From Lentimicrobiaceae bacterium (GTDB lineage Bacteria; Bacteroidota; Bacteroidia; Bacteroidales; F082), in the NCBI GenBank assembly GCA_015061315.1, contig SUWV01000011.1, positions 1 through 64,000 on the forward strand: DNA of 64,000 nucleotides. Direction: 5' to 3'. The notes under the pieces were generated by a model. That model did not search any database. It saw only the letters and a program-made list of their open reading frames with translations, and was not told the origin of the DNA. The position numbers and the translations under genes were made by a program. Positions 32,686 through 41,385 of the stretch are shown here, piece by piece; the stretch's first letter is position 1; each line of letters begins with the position of its first letter.

Positions 32686-34002
32686 ATGATAAAGAAGATT
32701 TTTGGGACGTTTGGAACACGTTTGCTCAACGCTATGGTTGGGTTTGTAACACTGTGGGTTGGAACCAATTTCTTAGGAAGAGAAGCCTGGGGAATTGGTG
32801 CGACAGTTTTAGTCGATGTCTCGCTTCTTCTTATCGCGGTAGAATTGCTTTCTGGCAGCGGCCTCATCTACTTCACGCCAAGAAAATCATTCTCGACAAT
32901 TTTTAAGCTATCTCATATCTGGATATTTCTTGTCACGCTTTGCATAAGTGTAATTTTCTATCTGCTATATTCTTTCACACCTAACATATATCATGCTTTC
33001 GTTCCTGAAGGTTACGGAATACATATAATAATAATGGTCTTCCTCTATAGCTTTCATAACTTCAATATGAATGTATTGTTAGGAAAAGAAAAAGTCGGGT
33101 TACAAAACATATTGTTTATCATTCAATTTATGACACAGATGCTGTCGATGATGGTTTATATCTTCTTCTTTGACATACGTAATGCCGACGCCTTTGTCTT
33201 CTCACTTATAACAGGATATTTTACAGCTAACATCTTTGGTTTCTTTTGCGTTATACCATACTTAAAAGAATCCGATAATAAAGATAAAAAGCCGACGGAG
33301 TCATTGCTGTCAGTAGCAAAAGAAATGCTTAATTTTGGAGGAATAATGCAGCTGTCTAATTTAGTGACTATGATTAACAGAAGAATAAGCTACATCGTTA
33401 TTAAAAATATTTTTGGTAATGCAGATGTAGGTGTTTATACTTCTGGAACGCAGGTGTCTGAATCGACAAAATTAATCGGACACAGCATAGCATTAGTGCA
33501 ATTCTCATCTATTAGTAATATGAACGATGAGAAGAAGGCTGCTGCCATTACAATAACATTCTTGAAACTTGCAGTGATACTTACTGCTTTATGTATGATT
33601 GTCATTTGCCTGATACCAAGAGCGGTCTTCTCATGGATATTCACTGATGAGTTTGCAGCGATAAAAGATGTGCTTATTAGTTTAAGTCCTGGTATGGTTT
33701 TTATTGCAGCCGACATGATCTTCAGTCATTATTTCTCAGGGACAAACAGAATCAAATACAATCTCTACGCAACATTTGTAGGACTTGTCATCACTATCAT
33801 ATCTATATTCATACTTATACCGATGTATGGGACAATAGGTGCCGGAATATCAGTGTCGCTAACATATTTAGGAGCAATAATTTACAAATGGATTATATTC
33901 AAGAAAATAAATAAAACAAGAACAAAGGAGCTCATTCCTACGTTAAATGATTTTAAGACATTAATAGAAAGCATTAAGTTACAATTTTTTAATAAAGGTT
34001 AA
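32686..34002 (+). CDS. Polysaccharide flippase-like membrane protein (MOP superfamily)
   Basis: 438 residues with about twelve hydrophobic helices, of the RfbX/Wzx and MATE-like type that move lipid-linked sugars across the inner membrane. NAMVGFVTLWVGTNFLGREAWGIGATVLV at the start and GVYTSGTQVSESTKLIG in the middle fit this group. Placement opposite the GT2 fusion, under back-to-back promoters, supports a shared role in surface glycan assembly. The substrate is unknown. marC-like and ZIP genes follow at 22 and 27 bases. Confidence 0.8.
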   Translation: MIKKIFGTFGTRLLNAMVGFVTLWVGTNFLGREAWGIGATVLVDVSLLLIAVELLSGSGLIYFTPRKSFSTIFKLSHIWIFLVTLCISVIFYLLYSFTPNIYHAFVPEGYGIHIIIMVFLYSFHNFNMNVLLGKEKVGLQNILFIIQFMTQMLSMMVYIFFFDIRNADAFVFSLITGYFTANIFGFFCVIPYLKESDNKDKKPTESLLSVAKEMLNFGGIMQLSNLVTMINRRISYIVIKNIFGNADVGVYTSGTQVSESTKLIGHSIALVQFSSISNMNDEKKAAAITITFLKLAVILTALCMIVICLIPRAVFSWIFTDEFAAIKDVLISLSPGMVFIAADMIFSHYFSGTNRIKYNLYATFVGLVITIISIFILIPMYGTIGAGISVSLTYLGAIIYKWIIFKKINKTRTKELIPTLNDFKTLIESIKLQFFNKG

Positions 34003-34023
34003 TAATTTTTAAAACTAACAATT

Positions 34024-34632
34024 ATGAATATTTTTTCACAAATCAATTTCGTTGAGATTTTAAGTTCGTTTATCGTACTTTTTGTTATCATTGACGTCAC
34101 AGGTTCAATACCAATTTTCTTAAGCTTAAAAAGCGGTGATAAGAATATCAAGGCCGGGCAGGCTTGCCTGATAGCTTTATTGATGTTTGTCGCTTTTTTC
34201 TACGCTGGTGACTTGCTTTTGGAGTTATTCAGCATCGACGTGGCATCCTTTGCTGTTGCTGGTTCCTTTGTGATTTTCATCCTCGCCTTGGAAATGGTAC
34301 TCGGCTTCGATATTATCAAATACGACAGTCAGGGCTCTAACGTTTCTATCGTACCTGTCGCCTTTCCTCTTTTGGCAGGACCTGGCGCATTGACAGCTTT
34401 ATTGTCGTTACGAGCAGATCACTCTGTCGTGAATATCATGATTGGATTGATATTAAATCTTATAGTGGCTTATATCGTAATACGTTTCGTTGGTAAGATT
34501 GAAAAATGGTTGGGAAAAGACATTATTTTCATCTTACGTAAATTCTTCGGAGTCATCTTATTGGCTTTAGCAGTGAAACTATTTGCAAGCAACCTTTCAA
34601 TTGTAATTGAGCAATTAACAATTAACAATTAA
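34024..34632 (+). CDS. MarC-family integral membrane protein
   Basis: 202 residues with six hydrophobic segments. LFVIIDVTGSIPIFLSLKSGD and VPVAFPLLAGPGALTALLSL are the two MarC signature regions. The family's transport role is unsettled despite the historical multiple-antibiotic-resistance name. The last residues LTINN and the stop codon are encoded by an AATTAAC tandem repeat, which fills the gap to the ZIP gene. Confidence 0.9.
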   Translation: MNIFSQINFVEILSSFIVLFVIIDVTGSIPIFLSLKSGDKNIKAGQACLIALLMFVAFFYAGDLLLELFSIDVASFAVAGSFVIFILALEMVLGFDIIKYDSQGSNVSIVPVAFPLLAGPGALTALLSLRADHSVVNIMIGLILNLIVAYIVIRFVGKIEKWLGKDIIFILRKFFGVILLALAVKLFASNLSIVIEQLTINN

Positions 34633-34655
34633 CAATTGACAATTAACAATTAATA
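34606..34655 (+). repeat. TTAACAAT tandem repeat
   Basis: About six 8-bp units (AATTAACA, one AATTGACA) spanning the MarC-family 3' end, its stop codon and the spacer before the ZIP gene. Confidence 0.9.
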
Positions 34656-34658
34656 ATT

Positions 34659-35450
34659 ATGAATTATACATTAACAACAATACTTGGGTTTAGCATAATA
34701 TTTATAATGACGACATTGGGCTCGTCGTTGGTTTTCTTTTTTAGGAACGACATCACCCAAAAAGTCAATTCTTTTTTGTTAGGCTTAGCTGGTGGCATCA
34801 TGGTAGCGGCTTCTATCTGGTCGTTGATAATGCCATCTATAGAAATGTCGGAAGTTACTTTCGGGGAATTGGCGTGGCTTCCAGCAGCGCTGAGTATAAT
34901 ATTAGGAGGTTTGGCATTGGCATTATTGGATAAGGTGGTGCCTCACATGCACAACGGCACACATCAGGAGGAAGGTCCTAAGTCGCATTTCTCGAAGTCG
35001 ATGAAGTTGTTTTTTGCTGTCACTTTACACAACATCCCTGAAGGCTTGGCTGTCGGCTTTGCTTTTGGAGCTGCTGCTGTTGCTGGAGAAAGCGCGGCTT
35101 ATATCTCGGCTTTAGGATTGGCTATCGGTATTGGCATTCAGAATTTCCCTGAAGGTGCAGCCATCTCTTTACCTATGAAACAGGTGACTGGCAGTAGCAA
35201 GAAAGCTTTTCTCTTCGGTATGGGCAGCGGTGTCGTAGAGCCTTTGTCAGCTATAATAGGATTTTTACTCGCCTCGCATCTCATCGTGCTACAGCCTTGG
35301 CTCCTCGCTTTCTCAGCTGGCGCAATGTTGTTTGTCGTGGCTGAAGACCTGATACCTGACGCCAACATAAGTGAAAACCCTCACAATGGAACGTGGGGAT
35401 TTATGTTCGGATTTATCATCATGATGATTTTAGACGTCGCACTCGGATAA
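34659..35450 (+). CDS. ZIP-family metal transporter
   Basis: 263 residues with eight predicted helices. The metal-binding helices carry LHNIPEGLAVGFAFG and IGIQNFPEGAAISLP, the paired (H/Q)NxPEG motifs of GufA/ZupT-type ZIP proteins that take up zinc or other divalent metals. The cytoplasmic loop PHMHNGTHQEEG has three His. In the second motif Gln stands where many ZIPs have His. No Zur-type site is obvious. A strong terminator follows. Confidence 0.93.
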   Translation: MNYTLTTILGFSIIFIMTTLGSSLVFFFRNDITQKVNSFLLGLAGGIMVAASIWSLIMPSIEMSEVTFGELAWLPAALSIILGGLALALLDKVVPHMHNGTHQEEGPKSHFSKSMKLFFAVTLHNIPEGLAVGFAFGAAAVAGESAAYISALGLAIGIGIQNFPEGAAISLPMKQVTGSSKKAFLFGMGSGVVEPLSAIIGFLLASHLIVLQPWLLAFSAGAMLFVVAEDLIPDANISENPHNGTWGFMFGFIIMMILDVALG

Positions 35451-35476
35451 TTTCATATTATTTCTGATAAATAAAA

Positions 35477-35522
35477 CAAAGTGACCCCTAAAGTTTAAAT
35501 TGAAACTTAGAGGTCACTTTCA
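35477..35522. terminator. Bidirectional terminator
   Basis: AAAGTGACC (35478-35486) pairs with GGTCACTTT (35512-35520), with inner AAGTTT/AAACTT pairing. It lies between convergent ZIP and DUF4831 genes. Confidence 0.9.
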
Positions 35523-35539
35523 TTTTGATGCATTTTATT

Positions 35540-36631
35540 TTATTCATTAATTATAGAAAGTAACTGACCTGTATTGGTATCGAAAACTAATCTCATCTTA
35601 TTCATTGGTATCAAAACCACATTTCCTAACTGACTTATTTTCACTCTATTTTCCGATATGATTTTCTCACCTATACTAACTTGCATCGTCACGTCTGCTG
35701 GATTTCTATAAAATATCTTGTTGCTATATGTTACGTTTTCTATTTCGTCTTTCGACAATTTATTTATAACCGAACTCAAAGATGATTCTACGAAATTAAT
35801 TTTTATCAACTCTCCTCCTTTCGAGTTAAATCCTTCTATATCAGAGAACCTGCCGATAGAAACAGTATTCTTTCCTTCTTCTGGAATTATATAAAATGTT
35901 TTTGTCGTTACATTAGTCTGCGATTTGCCTAAAAACATACTTAGGTATTCATTTTCCATGGTCTTAAGTTCTTCAATCATATAATTCATCGTAGAACCAT
36001 AATCTATCTCCTGATAACCAGAAATTAAGTCGAAATATGCTAATCGAATTTTCTTTATTTCTTCAATAACAGACATCGCTACTTCTTTATCTGTTAATTT
36101 TGTCTTAACATTCTCTTCTTCTTCAACATCATCATCGTCTTCTTCTACCAAAGGAATGTAATAATATTCATTTATCTTTTTATCCGTATCTAATTCTTTC
36201 TCAAACTGATTATTATATTGATAATCAGAATTAATATCTTCTAAGCCTATAGATTTTAGGATGCCATCATCGTTCAATGCAATATCGAATTTCGGACTTT
36301 CTTTAACTTTATCATCAGGTGAAATGTAGAATGCCATATTAGGATCTGCTTCAGTTAATATATTGATATTCACATTTGTAATCCTATAACAGACTTTGTT
36401 CTCTTTGATATAATTGTCAGTATTAAGCATTTCTTTCGTATAATTTACAAACTTGCCTTTAATATCTTGCTTTTCTTCAATGGTAAAATCAAGCTTTATG
36501 ACATTACGAGGCAGATAATAGTAAATACCGTCTATCTCGGTCTGCTTTACATTCTTGGCATAATTTGTAATATACTGTGCTTCAATATTAAAACTTAAAG
36601 CAACGAATAAAATTAATATTAACTTTTTCAT
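35540..36631 (-). CDS. Secreted DUF4831-type protein
   Basis: Signal peptide (MKKLILILFVALSFNIEAQ) and 363 residues in the pattern I associate with Bacteroidota DUF4831: YYYLPRNVIKLDFTIEEKQ at the start and YRNPADVTMQVSIGEKI near the end. An acidic stretch (EEDDDDVEEEEN) sits in the middle. Function unknown. It is the last gene of a three-gene operon with the symporter (11 bases) and phosphatase genes. Confidence 0.7.
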   Translation of the reverse strand: MKKLILILFVALSFNIEAQYITNYAKNVKQTEIDGIYYYLPRNVIKLDFTIEEKQDIKGKFVNYTKEMLNTDNYIKENKVCYRITNVNINILTEADPNMAFYISPDDKVKESPKFDIALNDDGILKSIGLEDINSDYQYNNQFEKELDTDKKINEYYYIPLVEEDDDDVEEEENVKTKLTDKEVAMSVIEEIKKIRLAYFDLISGYQEIDYGSTMNYMIEELKTMENEYLSMFLGKSQTNVTTKTFYIIPEEGKNTVSIGRFSDIEGFNSKGGELIKINFVESSLSSVINKLSKDEIENVTYSNKIFYRNPADVTMQVSIGEKIISENRVKISQLGNVVLIPMNKMRLVFDTNTGQLLSIINE

Positions 36632-36642
36632 TTTAACAAAAT

Positions 36643-38115
36643 TTATTTAATAAATGTTTTTTTACTTGTCAATAATAAAGCTACGAATGTTAATAAACCA
36701 TTAACAATTAATATCTCAAATCCGAATTGATAACCGAAGAACAATTCCTTAGAATATAGATTTAATATATAACTTATTATAGGTGAACTTATTGCTATTA
36801 CTGGTACGTATTTGTCGATAGGTTTTCTATTCTTAACAAATAATCCGAAAGAATATAGTCCCAATAAAGGTCCATAAGTATAGCCTGCTATTTCAAAGAT
36901 TTTATCTATAAGTGATTCATTATGAAATGGTCTGAATATGATAATTACTAATAGGTAAAGTAATGCAAATCCTATATGAATGAATTTTCTATATTTGACT
37001 TTGTCATCTTCAGTAATTTTTTCATTACTATCGAAATGTAGGAAGTCGTAACAAAATGTCGTAGTTAATGCTGTTAGTGTTCCGTCGGCGCTTGAATAAC
37101 CTGCGGCTATCAATCCAATAATAAAAATTACACTAGTTAATTTATTTAAAGAAAAGGCGATAGCTGGAAATATTTTATCATTGACCACTACTCCCCTCTC
37201 ATTTGTTGGCAATTGGAAACCAGTTTCTTGAGCATAATATATTAATGCTGCACCGAGCGACATGAAAAGAATATTTACCAAGACAAAAAAGAAACTTGAG
37301 GTCATCACGTTTTTCTGCGCATCCCTCAATGACTTACAAGTAAGATTCTTTTGCATCATATCCTGATCCAATCCAGTCATTGTTATTGTTATGAAAGCAC
37401 CGCTAAGTATTTGCTTGACAAAGAATTTACTATGCGACCAATCCGTTTCAAACAATTTGGTATAACCTCTTTCCGTTGAAACAGACATCAATTCTCCGAA
37501 AGAAATGTTTAAAGTTTTTAAGATAACGACTACCGTCATCAGAGCTGCCAAGAGTAAGAATGTAGTTTGTAAAGTGTCAGTCCACACAACAGTTTTAACT
37601 CCACCTTTAAAGGTGTAAAAAAGAATTATCACGATAAACAGTACAGCTGGAATCCAGAATGGTATTCCCCACGATTTAAAAACAAATTCGTATAAAACGA
37701 AGACTACCAAATACATACGAATTGCAGAACCTATAAGTCGTGAAATTATAAATAATAAGGCGCCTGTTTTTTCTGATGATTTTCCGAAATTGATTCCTAA
37801 ATATGAATAGATAGATGTCAGATTTAATTTGTAGTAAAGAGGTAAAAGTAAGAATGCAATTACCGCATAACCAATGATATAACCTAAGACTATTCCAAAA
37901 TAAGTAAATTGTCCGGAATATACTCCGCCCGGAACTGACATGAATGTCACGCCCGACAATGAAGCTCCTATCATTCCATAGGCGACTACAAACCAAGGAG
38001 ATTTCCTGTTACCTGTAAAGAAACTTTTATTATTTGATTTTCTTGAAGAAATATGTGCGATTAAAAAAAGTAATATCGTATAAGCTATAAATACTGTAAG
38101 TATTAGATTTTCCAT
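36643..38115 (-). CDS. Sodium:solute symporter (SSS family)
   Basis: 490 residues with about thirteen helices. MIGASLSGVTFMSVPGGVYSGQFTYF and GGVKTVVWTDTLQTTFLL are SLC5/SSS signatures. Helix 8 reads AAGYSSADGTLTALTTTF, where the sodium-site serines or threonines usually lie. It would use the sodium gradient to import a solute; Bacteroidota relatives are often linked to sialic acid or sugars, but the substrate cannot be told here. Start is 2 bases after the phosphatase stop. Confidence 0.9.
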   Translation of the reverse strand: MENLILTVFIAYTILLFLIAHISSRKSNNKSFFTGNRKSPWFVVAYGMIGASLSGVTFMSVPGGVYSGQFTYFGIVLGYIIGYAVIAFLLLPLYYKLNLTSIYSYLGINFGKSSEKTGALLFIISRLIGSAIRMYLVVFVLYEFVFKSWGIPFWIPAVLFIVIILFYTFKGGVKTVVWTDTLQTTFLLLAALMTVVVILKTLNISFGELMSVSTERGYTKLFETDWSHSKFFVKQILSGAFITITMTGLDQDMMQKNLTCKSLRDAQKNVMTSSFFFVLVNILFMSLGAALIYYAQETGFQLPTNERGVVVNDKIFPAIAFSLNKLTSVIFIIGLIAAGYSSADGTLTALTTTFCYDFLHFDSNEKITEDDKVKYRKFIHIGFALLYLLVIIIFRPFHNESLIDKIFEIAGYTYGPLLGLYSFGLFVKNRKPIDKYVPVIAISSPIISYILNLYSKELFFGYQFGFEILIVNGLLTFVALLLTSKKTFIK

Positions 38116-38117
38116 AT

Positions 38118-38654
38118 TTATAATGTTTTAGCAAAATCGTAAAGTGAATTAAACTTATCATCAGGATTGACTTTCAATTCGTTGTCACCAACAAATATTG
38201 TCTTCATACCAGCATTGATACCAAATTCAACATCAGAATTCATATCTCCAATCATAATTGATTTTGAAAAGTCAATTTCTGGGAAATCGTTCTTAGCGAA
38301 AAAAGCCATCTTAGGACTTGGTTTTCTATAATTATCGGTTTCAGATTTCAGTTGAGGACAAAAATAAACCTTATCGATATTTCCATCATTAGACTTAATT
38401 TCTTGAATCATAAACTCATGGACTTTTTCAACATCTTCATTTTTCATCAAACCCTTCCCTACTCCTTGTTGATTTGTAACGACAATTATTCTTTTAAATT
38501 TATTTTTAAATATTTTGAAGGCCTCTATTACATTTGGTAAAAATTCAAACTCCTCAATTTTAGTAACATAACCATCTATTATACGGACGTTTATCACTCC
38601 GTCGCGATCCAAAAAAAGAGTCCAGTCGTCGTTTATAATATTTTTCCAGTCCAT
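38118..38654 (-). CDS. HAD-IIIA phosphatase (GmhB/histidinol-phosphatase type)
   Basis: 178 residues. FLDRDGVIN has the nucleophile Asp16 and acid/base Asp18, VVTNQQGVGKG is HAD motif II, and MIGDMNSDVEFGINAGM motif IV. The segment YFCPQLKSETDNYRKPSP resembles the GmhB zinc loop but keeps only one Cys, so zinc binding is doubtful. The likely substrate is a heptose bisphosphate for lipopolysaccharide or S-layer glycans, or another sugar phosphate. First gene of the operon with the symporter. Confidence 0.85.
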   Translation of the reverse strand: MDWKNIINDDWTLFLDRDGVINVRIIDGYVTKIEEFEFLPNVIEAFKIFKNKFKRIIVVTNQQGVGKGLMKNEDVEKVHEFMIQEIKSNDGNIDKVYFCPQLKSETDNYRKPSPKMAFFAKNDFPEIDFSKSIMIGDMNSDVEFGINAGMKTIFVGDNELKVNPDDKFNSLYDFAKTL

Positions 38655-38667
38655 GTTTGTTTTTTTG

Positions 38668-38675
38668 CAAAAATA
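38668..38675 (-). promoter_or_regulatory. -7 promoter box for the phosphatase operon
   Basis: Minus-strand TATTTTTG, 14 bases before the start codon. Confidence 0.5.
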
Positions 38676-38749
38676 ATAAATTTAAATCACAAAAAATACT
38701 GATATTTGCAGTCGATTTTAAAAGAAGAAAAACGTTAATATTTTTTAAT

Positions 38750-39118
38750 ATGAAAGGGATTTATACAATACTTTTATTAATTGTTTCTAACATTTTCATG
38801 ACCTTTGCGTGGTATGGAAATCTCAAGTTATCTGAGATGAAAATCATCACCGACTGGCCGTTAATATTGATAATTTTATGCAGTTGGGGATTGGCATTTT
38901 TTGAATACACTTTTATGATACCTGCAAACAGAATCGGCTCTGAGATAAACGGAGGACCATTTTCTTTAGTACAACTGAAGGTTATACAAGAAGTTATCTC
39001 ATTGACAGTCTTTATGATAATAAGTATAACAATATTTAAGAATGAGACTTTAAGATGGAATCATCTGATTGGTTTTGTTTTCCTTGTATTGGCTGTATAT
39101 TTTATTTTTAAAAAATAA
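38750..39118 (+). CDS. DMT-family small membrane protein (DUF486)
   Basis: 122 residues with four helices. IFMTFAWYGNLK, EYTFMIPANRIGSEINGGPFS and LKVIQEVISLTVF are typical of DUF486, a small drug/metabolite-transporter-like family of unknown substrate. I chose the ATG at 38750: the longer frame from 38657 adds 31 basic residues coded by the promoter region. Confidence 0.88.
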   Translation: MKGIYTILLLIVSNIFMTFAWYGNLKLSEMKIITDWPLILIILCSWGLAFFEYTFMIPANRIGSEINGGPFSLVQLKVIQEVISLTVFMIISITIFKNETLRWNHLIGFVFLVLAVYFIFKK

Positions 39119-39150
39119 CACAAAACGCTTCTTTTTTTAAAAAAAAGATA

Positions 39151-39158
39151 TATCTTTG
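39151..39158 (+). promoter_or_regulatory. -7 promoter box for the acidic-tail gene
   Basis: TATCTTTG, 22 bases before the ATG at 39181. Confidence 0.55.
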
Positions 39159-39180
39159 AAGAAAAATAAAAAATTGAGTT

Positions 39181-39564
39181 ATGAAATTTTACGATATTGA
39201 TTCTGTATTTATTTCTGGCAAGTATGCTGGTGAAACCTTAGCAGAGGTTTTTGAAAAAGATCCTAAGTATATTAACTATTGTCAAGAAAACGACGATGAC
39301 TTTTATGTATCTCCAGAAGTCATGAAAGAATTGCGTTCGCTGGCGCGTGATCATAAATTGCTGACACAAGATTTGGATAAGATGACCGATGATGAATTGG
39401 CAGAATTTATGGAAGAGATGAACGACATAGACGTCTTTGACGAAAACAATTTCGATGATGACTTTGATTGGGATAACGAAGACGATATGTTTGCAGAGTT
39501 TGAAGACGAATACGACATCGAAGACGAAGACTATAACATCGAAGACTTTGAAGATACATTCTAA
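39181..39564 (+). CDS. Small protein with exodeoxyribonuclease X C-terminal-like motif and acidic tail
   Basis: 127 residues. The first 40 (SGKYAGETLAEVFEKDPKYI) follow the GKYxGxTLxEV...DPxYIxWC pattern of the short domain found at the C-terminus of ExoX-like proteins. The last 60 residues are almost all Asp, Glu and aromatic residues (FDDDFDWDNEDD) and probably disordered. Such a tail could mimic DNA or bind a basic partner, but that is inference. It is a single-gene unit with its own promoter and terminator. Confidence 0.75.
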   Translation: MKFYDIDSVFISGKYAGETLAEVFEKDPKYINYCQENDDDFYVSPEVMKELRSLARDHKLLTQDLDKMTDDELAEFMEEMNDIDVFDENNFDDDFDWDNEDDMFAEFEDEYDIEDEDYNIEDFEDTF

Positions 39565-39610
39565 TTAAGTCTCCACGGATCTAAAGGATCTTCACGGATC
39601 TTTTATTTGA

Positions 39611-39650
39611 CAAAAAAAAACTATTTAAGAGTCTTAAATAGTTTTTTTTA
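39611..39650. terminator. Bidirectional terminator
   Basis: AAACTATTTAAG (39618-39629) pairs perfectly with CTTAAATAGTTT (39633-39644) around a 3-base loop, flanked by A and T runs. Confidence 0.9.
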
Positions 39651-39675
39651 TTTTAATGGTCAATAACCAACAGAA

Positions 39676-39703
39676 AACTGTAAATTGTCAATTGTTAATT
39701 TTC
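39676..39703 (-). repeat. TTAACAAT-type repeat at the GT2 3' end
   Basis: AATTAACAATTGACAATTT on the minus strand. The first unit encodes the last residues INN and the stop TGA of the GT2 gene. Confidence 0.7.
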
Positions 39704-40629
39704 TCCGAGATTCCGTATTGTTTCTTATTTGAAGAATTAGTCTGTATCAACTCTGCAAGGAAACCTGTGAGGAATAGTTGTGTTCCTATGATCATACAAA
39801 TCAATGCTAAATAGAACAAAGGACGATCTGTCATTCCATAGACTGAATTAAACAACTTTTGGAAAACGAGATATATTCCCATAATGAAACCTGCGAGGAA
39901 CAACAGAGTGCCGAGTCCACCGAAGAGGTGCATCGGACGTTTGCCGAACTTAGAGATGAATGTAATTGTCAGTAAATCCAAATAACCTCTCACAAAACGG
40001 CTCATGCCGAATTTTGTAGTGCCGTATTTTCTTTTCTGATGTTGAACGACTTTTTCTCCAATGTGTTTAAAGCCTGCAGCTTTAGCGATGACAGGAATAT
40101 AACGATGCATTTCTCCAAACACTTCAATATTTTTCACCACGTCATTACGATAAGCTTTAAGTCCGCAGTTAAAGTCGTGGAGCTTAATTCCTGTCATCAA
40201 TCTTGTTGTGAAGTTAAAGAATTTAGAAGGAATGTTTTTTGCGAACTTCGAGTCGTAGCGTTTTTTCTTCCAGCCAGAGACGAGGTCATAGCCTTGATTT
40301 TTAATCATGTCGAAGAGACCTGGAATTTCATCAGGGCTATCTTGGAGGTCTGCATCCATAGTGATAACGACATCGCCTTCAGCTATTTTAAATCCTTCAT
40401 TAAGAGCAGGCGACTTGCCATAATTTCTTCTAAAACGTAAGGCTTTAATATTATCGTTATTTTTGGAAAGTTCTTGAATAATAGTCCATGATGCGTCTGT
40501 TGAACCGTCATCGACAAAAATTATCTCGTATGAGAATTTATTTTCATCCATGACACGTCTTATCCATGACTCCAATTCTGGAAGTGATTCTTCTTCATTC
40601 AAGAGAGGTACTATAACTGAAATATCCAT
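39688..40629 (-). CDS. GT2 glycosyltransferase of the dolichyl/undecaprenyl-phosphate type
   Basis: 313 residues. VIVPLLNEEESLPELESWI, FVDDGSTD and MDADLQDSPDEIP are GT-A fold motifs, and the last 80 residues hold two membrane helices (FGGLGTLLFLAGFIMGIYL and FYLALICMIIGTQLFLTGF). This is the layout of enzymes such as ArnC or GtrB that move a sugar to a polyprenyl phosphate at the inner membrane. Its start overlaps the stop of the DUF4199-like gene by one base. The product could supply a flippase-dependent surface modification. Confidence 0.9.
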   Translation of the reverse strand: MDISVIVPLLNEEESLPELESWIRRVMDENKFSYEIIFVDDGSTDASWTIIQELSKNNDNIKALRFRRNYGKSPALNEGFKIAEGDVVITMDADLQDSPDEIPGLFDMIKNQGYDLVSGWKKKRYDSKFAKNIPSKFFNFTTRLMTGIKLHDFNCGLKAYRNDVVKNIEVFGEMHRYIPVIAKAAGFKHIGEKVVQHQKRKYGTTKFGMSRFVRGYLDLLTITFISKFGKRPMHLFGGLGTLLFLAGFIMGIYLVFQKLFNSVYGMTDRPLFYLALICMIIGTQLFLTGFLAELIQTNSSNKKQYGISEKINN

Positions 40630-41105
40630 TATTCTTTTATTTTTCTTTTTGCAAAGATAGCAATTATCAGTGAGTATATTAATGATAAAGTGATATTAAT
40701 TAAAAACATCGACAATGATATTGCCAATGGTGACATTAGTCGTAATAAAGTATCATTATCGATGTTTTGAAAAAGATCTATTCTCGATTCAAGTATGAAG
40801 GAATATGACAGGAATAAGATGCCACTGAATATCAATGCGGAGATAAATCCTATTGAGAACATCATCAAGAATGCATTGAAGTAAGAGAAATCTTTCCACA
40901 CGAATTTATGCTTGAAAAACACTAAAGCCAAGGTGGAACCGAGCAGAGGCAACAGATATATTATAGAGAAAATGAAAGATTGTTGCACGTAAAAGAACCA
41001 GTAAAAAACAAAATATAAAACGGAAGACAGCAAGCTTATTATCAAACTTGAACATAATATTGTAGTCCAATATTGTCTTGGTGTGTATGTTGGTTCTATG
41101 AGCAT
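40629..41105 (-). CDS. Four-helix membrane protein, DUF4199-like
   Basis: 158 residues with four hydrophobic helices, opening MLIEPTYTPRQYWTTILCSS, as in Bacteroidota DUF4199 proteins of unknown function. I reject the upstream start at 41147, because those codons fall inside the SRP RNA gene. It is coupled to the GT2 gene through a one-base overlap (TAATG type), a linkage that is common but unexplained. Confidence 0.75.
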   Translation of the reverse strand: MLIEPTYTPRQYWTTILCSSLIISLLSSVLYFVFYWFFYVQQSFIFSIIYLLPLLGSTLALVFFKHKFVWKDFSYFNAFLMMFSIGFISALIFSGILFLSYSFILESRIDLFQNIDNDTLLRLMSPLAISLSMFLINITLSLIYSLIIAIFAKRKIKE

Positions 41106-41121
41106 AATAGATATAAAAAAA

Positions 41122-41217
41122 GGTAAGCTTGATATCGCACCGCTCAACCATCTACCCTTGCTACCTTCCGGTCCTGGGGGATTTGACAGGAGCTGGTCGT
41201 ATAAGACTTACCCACTG
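41122..41217 (-). ncRNA. ffs: Signal recognition particle RNA (small type, 4.5S-like)
   Basis: The minus strand carries CCCCCAGGACCGGAAGGTAG followed by CAAGGGTAGATGG. This has the conserved SRP domain IV apical elements (GGAAG and AGCA-type internal loops), with flanking CCAGCTCCTGTCAAAT and TTGAGCGGTGCGATATC pairing in part (CCAGCTCC...). Length near 95 bases fits the short bacterial form. With Ffh it targets membrane proteins to the translocon. A full promoter lies immediately upstream. Exact ends are uncertain by a few bases. Confidence 0.88.
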
Positions 41218-41250
41218 CAAAAATACATTTTTTTTGAATACTCACAACAA
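41218..41250 (-). promoter_or_regulatory. Promoter of the SRP RNA gene
   Basis: Minus-strand TTGTTG (41245-41250), 19-base spacer, TATTTTTG (41218-41225), then CAGTGGG: the best Bacteroidota promoter match in the window. Confidence 0.8.
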
Positions 41251-41330
41251 GAAAATCAATATTTTTTTCTTATTATAAAAGTCTAAGAAAACCAAATTAT
41301 TACAACTATAATATACAATTTAAAGGCATT

Positions 41331-41366
41331 AAAAAAAGGACGTATTTAGTTAAAACACGTCCTTTC
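41331..41366 (-). terminator. Terminator of the rib operon
   Basis: ACGTCCTT (41357-41364) and AAGGACGT (41336-41343) form an 8-bp stem, with a T run on the minus strand, just after ribH. Confidence 0.9.
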
Positions 41367-41385
41367 ATGTCTACTTGATATACAA

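Noticed and set aside
38657-38749. Long N-terminus for the DUF486 gene
   Set aside because: The 31 extra residues are basic and low-complexity, coded by the divergent promoter region; the family starts at MKGIYTILL.
41105-41151. Protein-coding starts at 41147 and 41151 (minus)
   Set aside because: These codons lie within the SRP RNA gene; the frame from 41105 already gives a complete four-helix protein.
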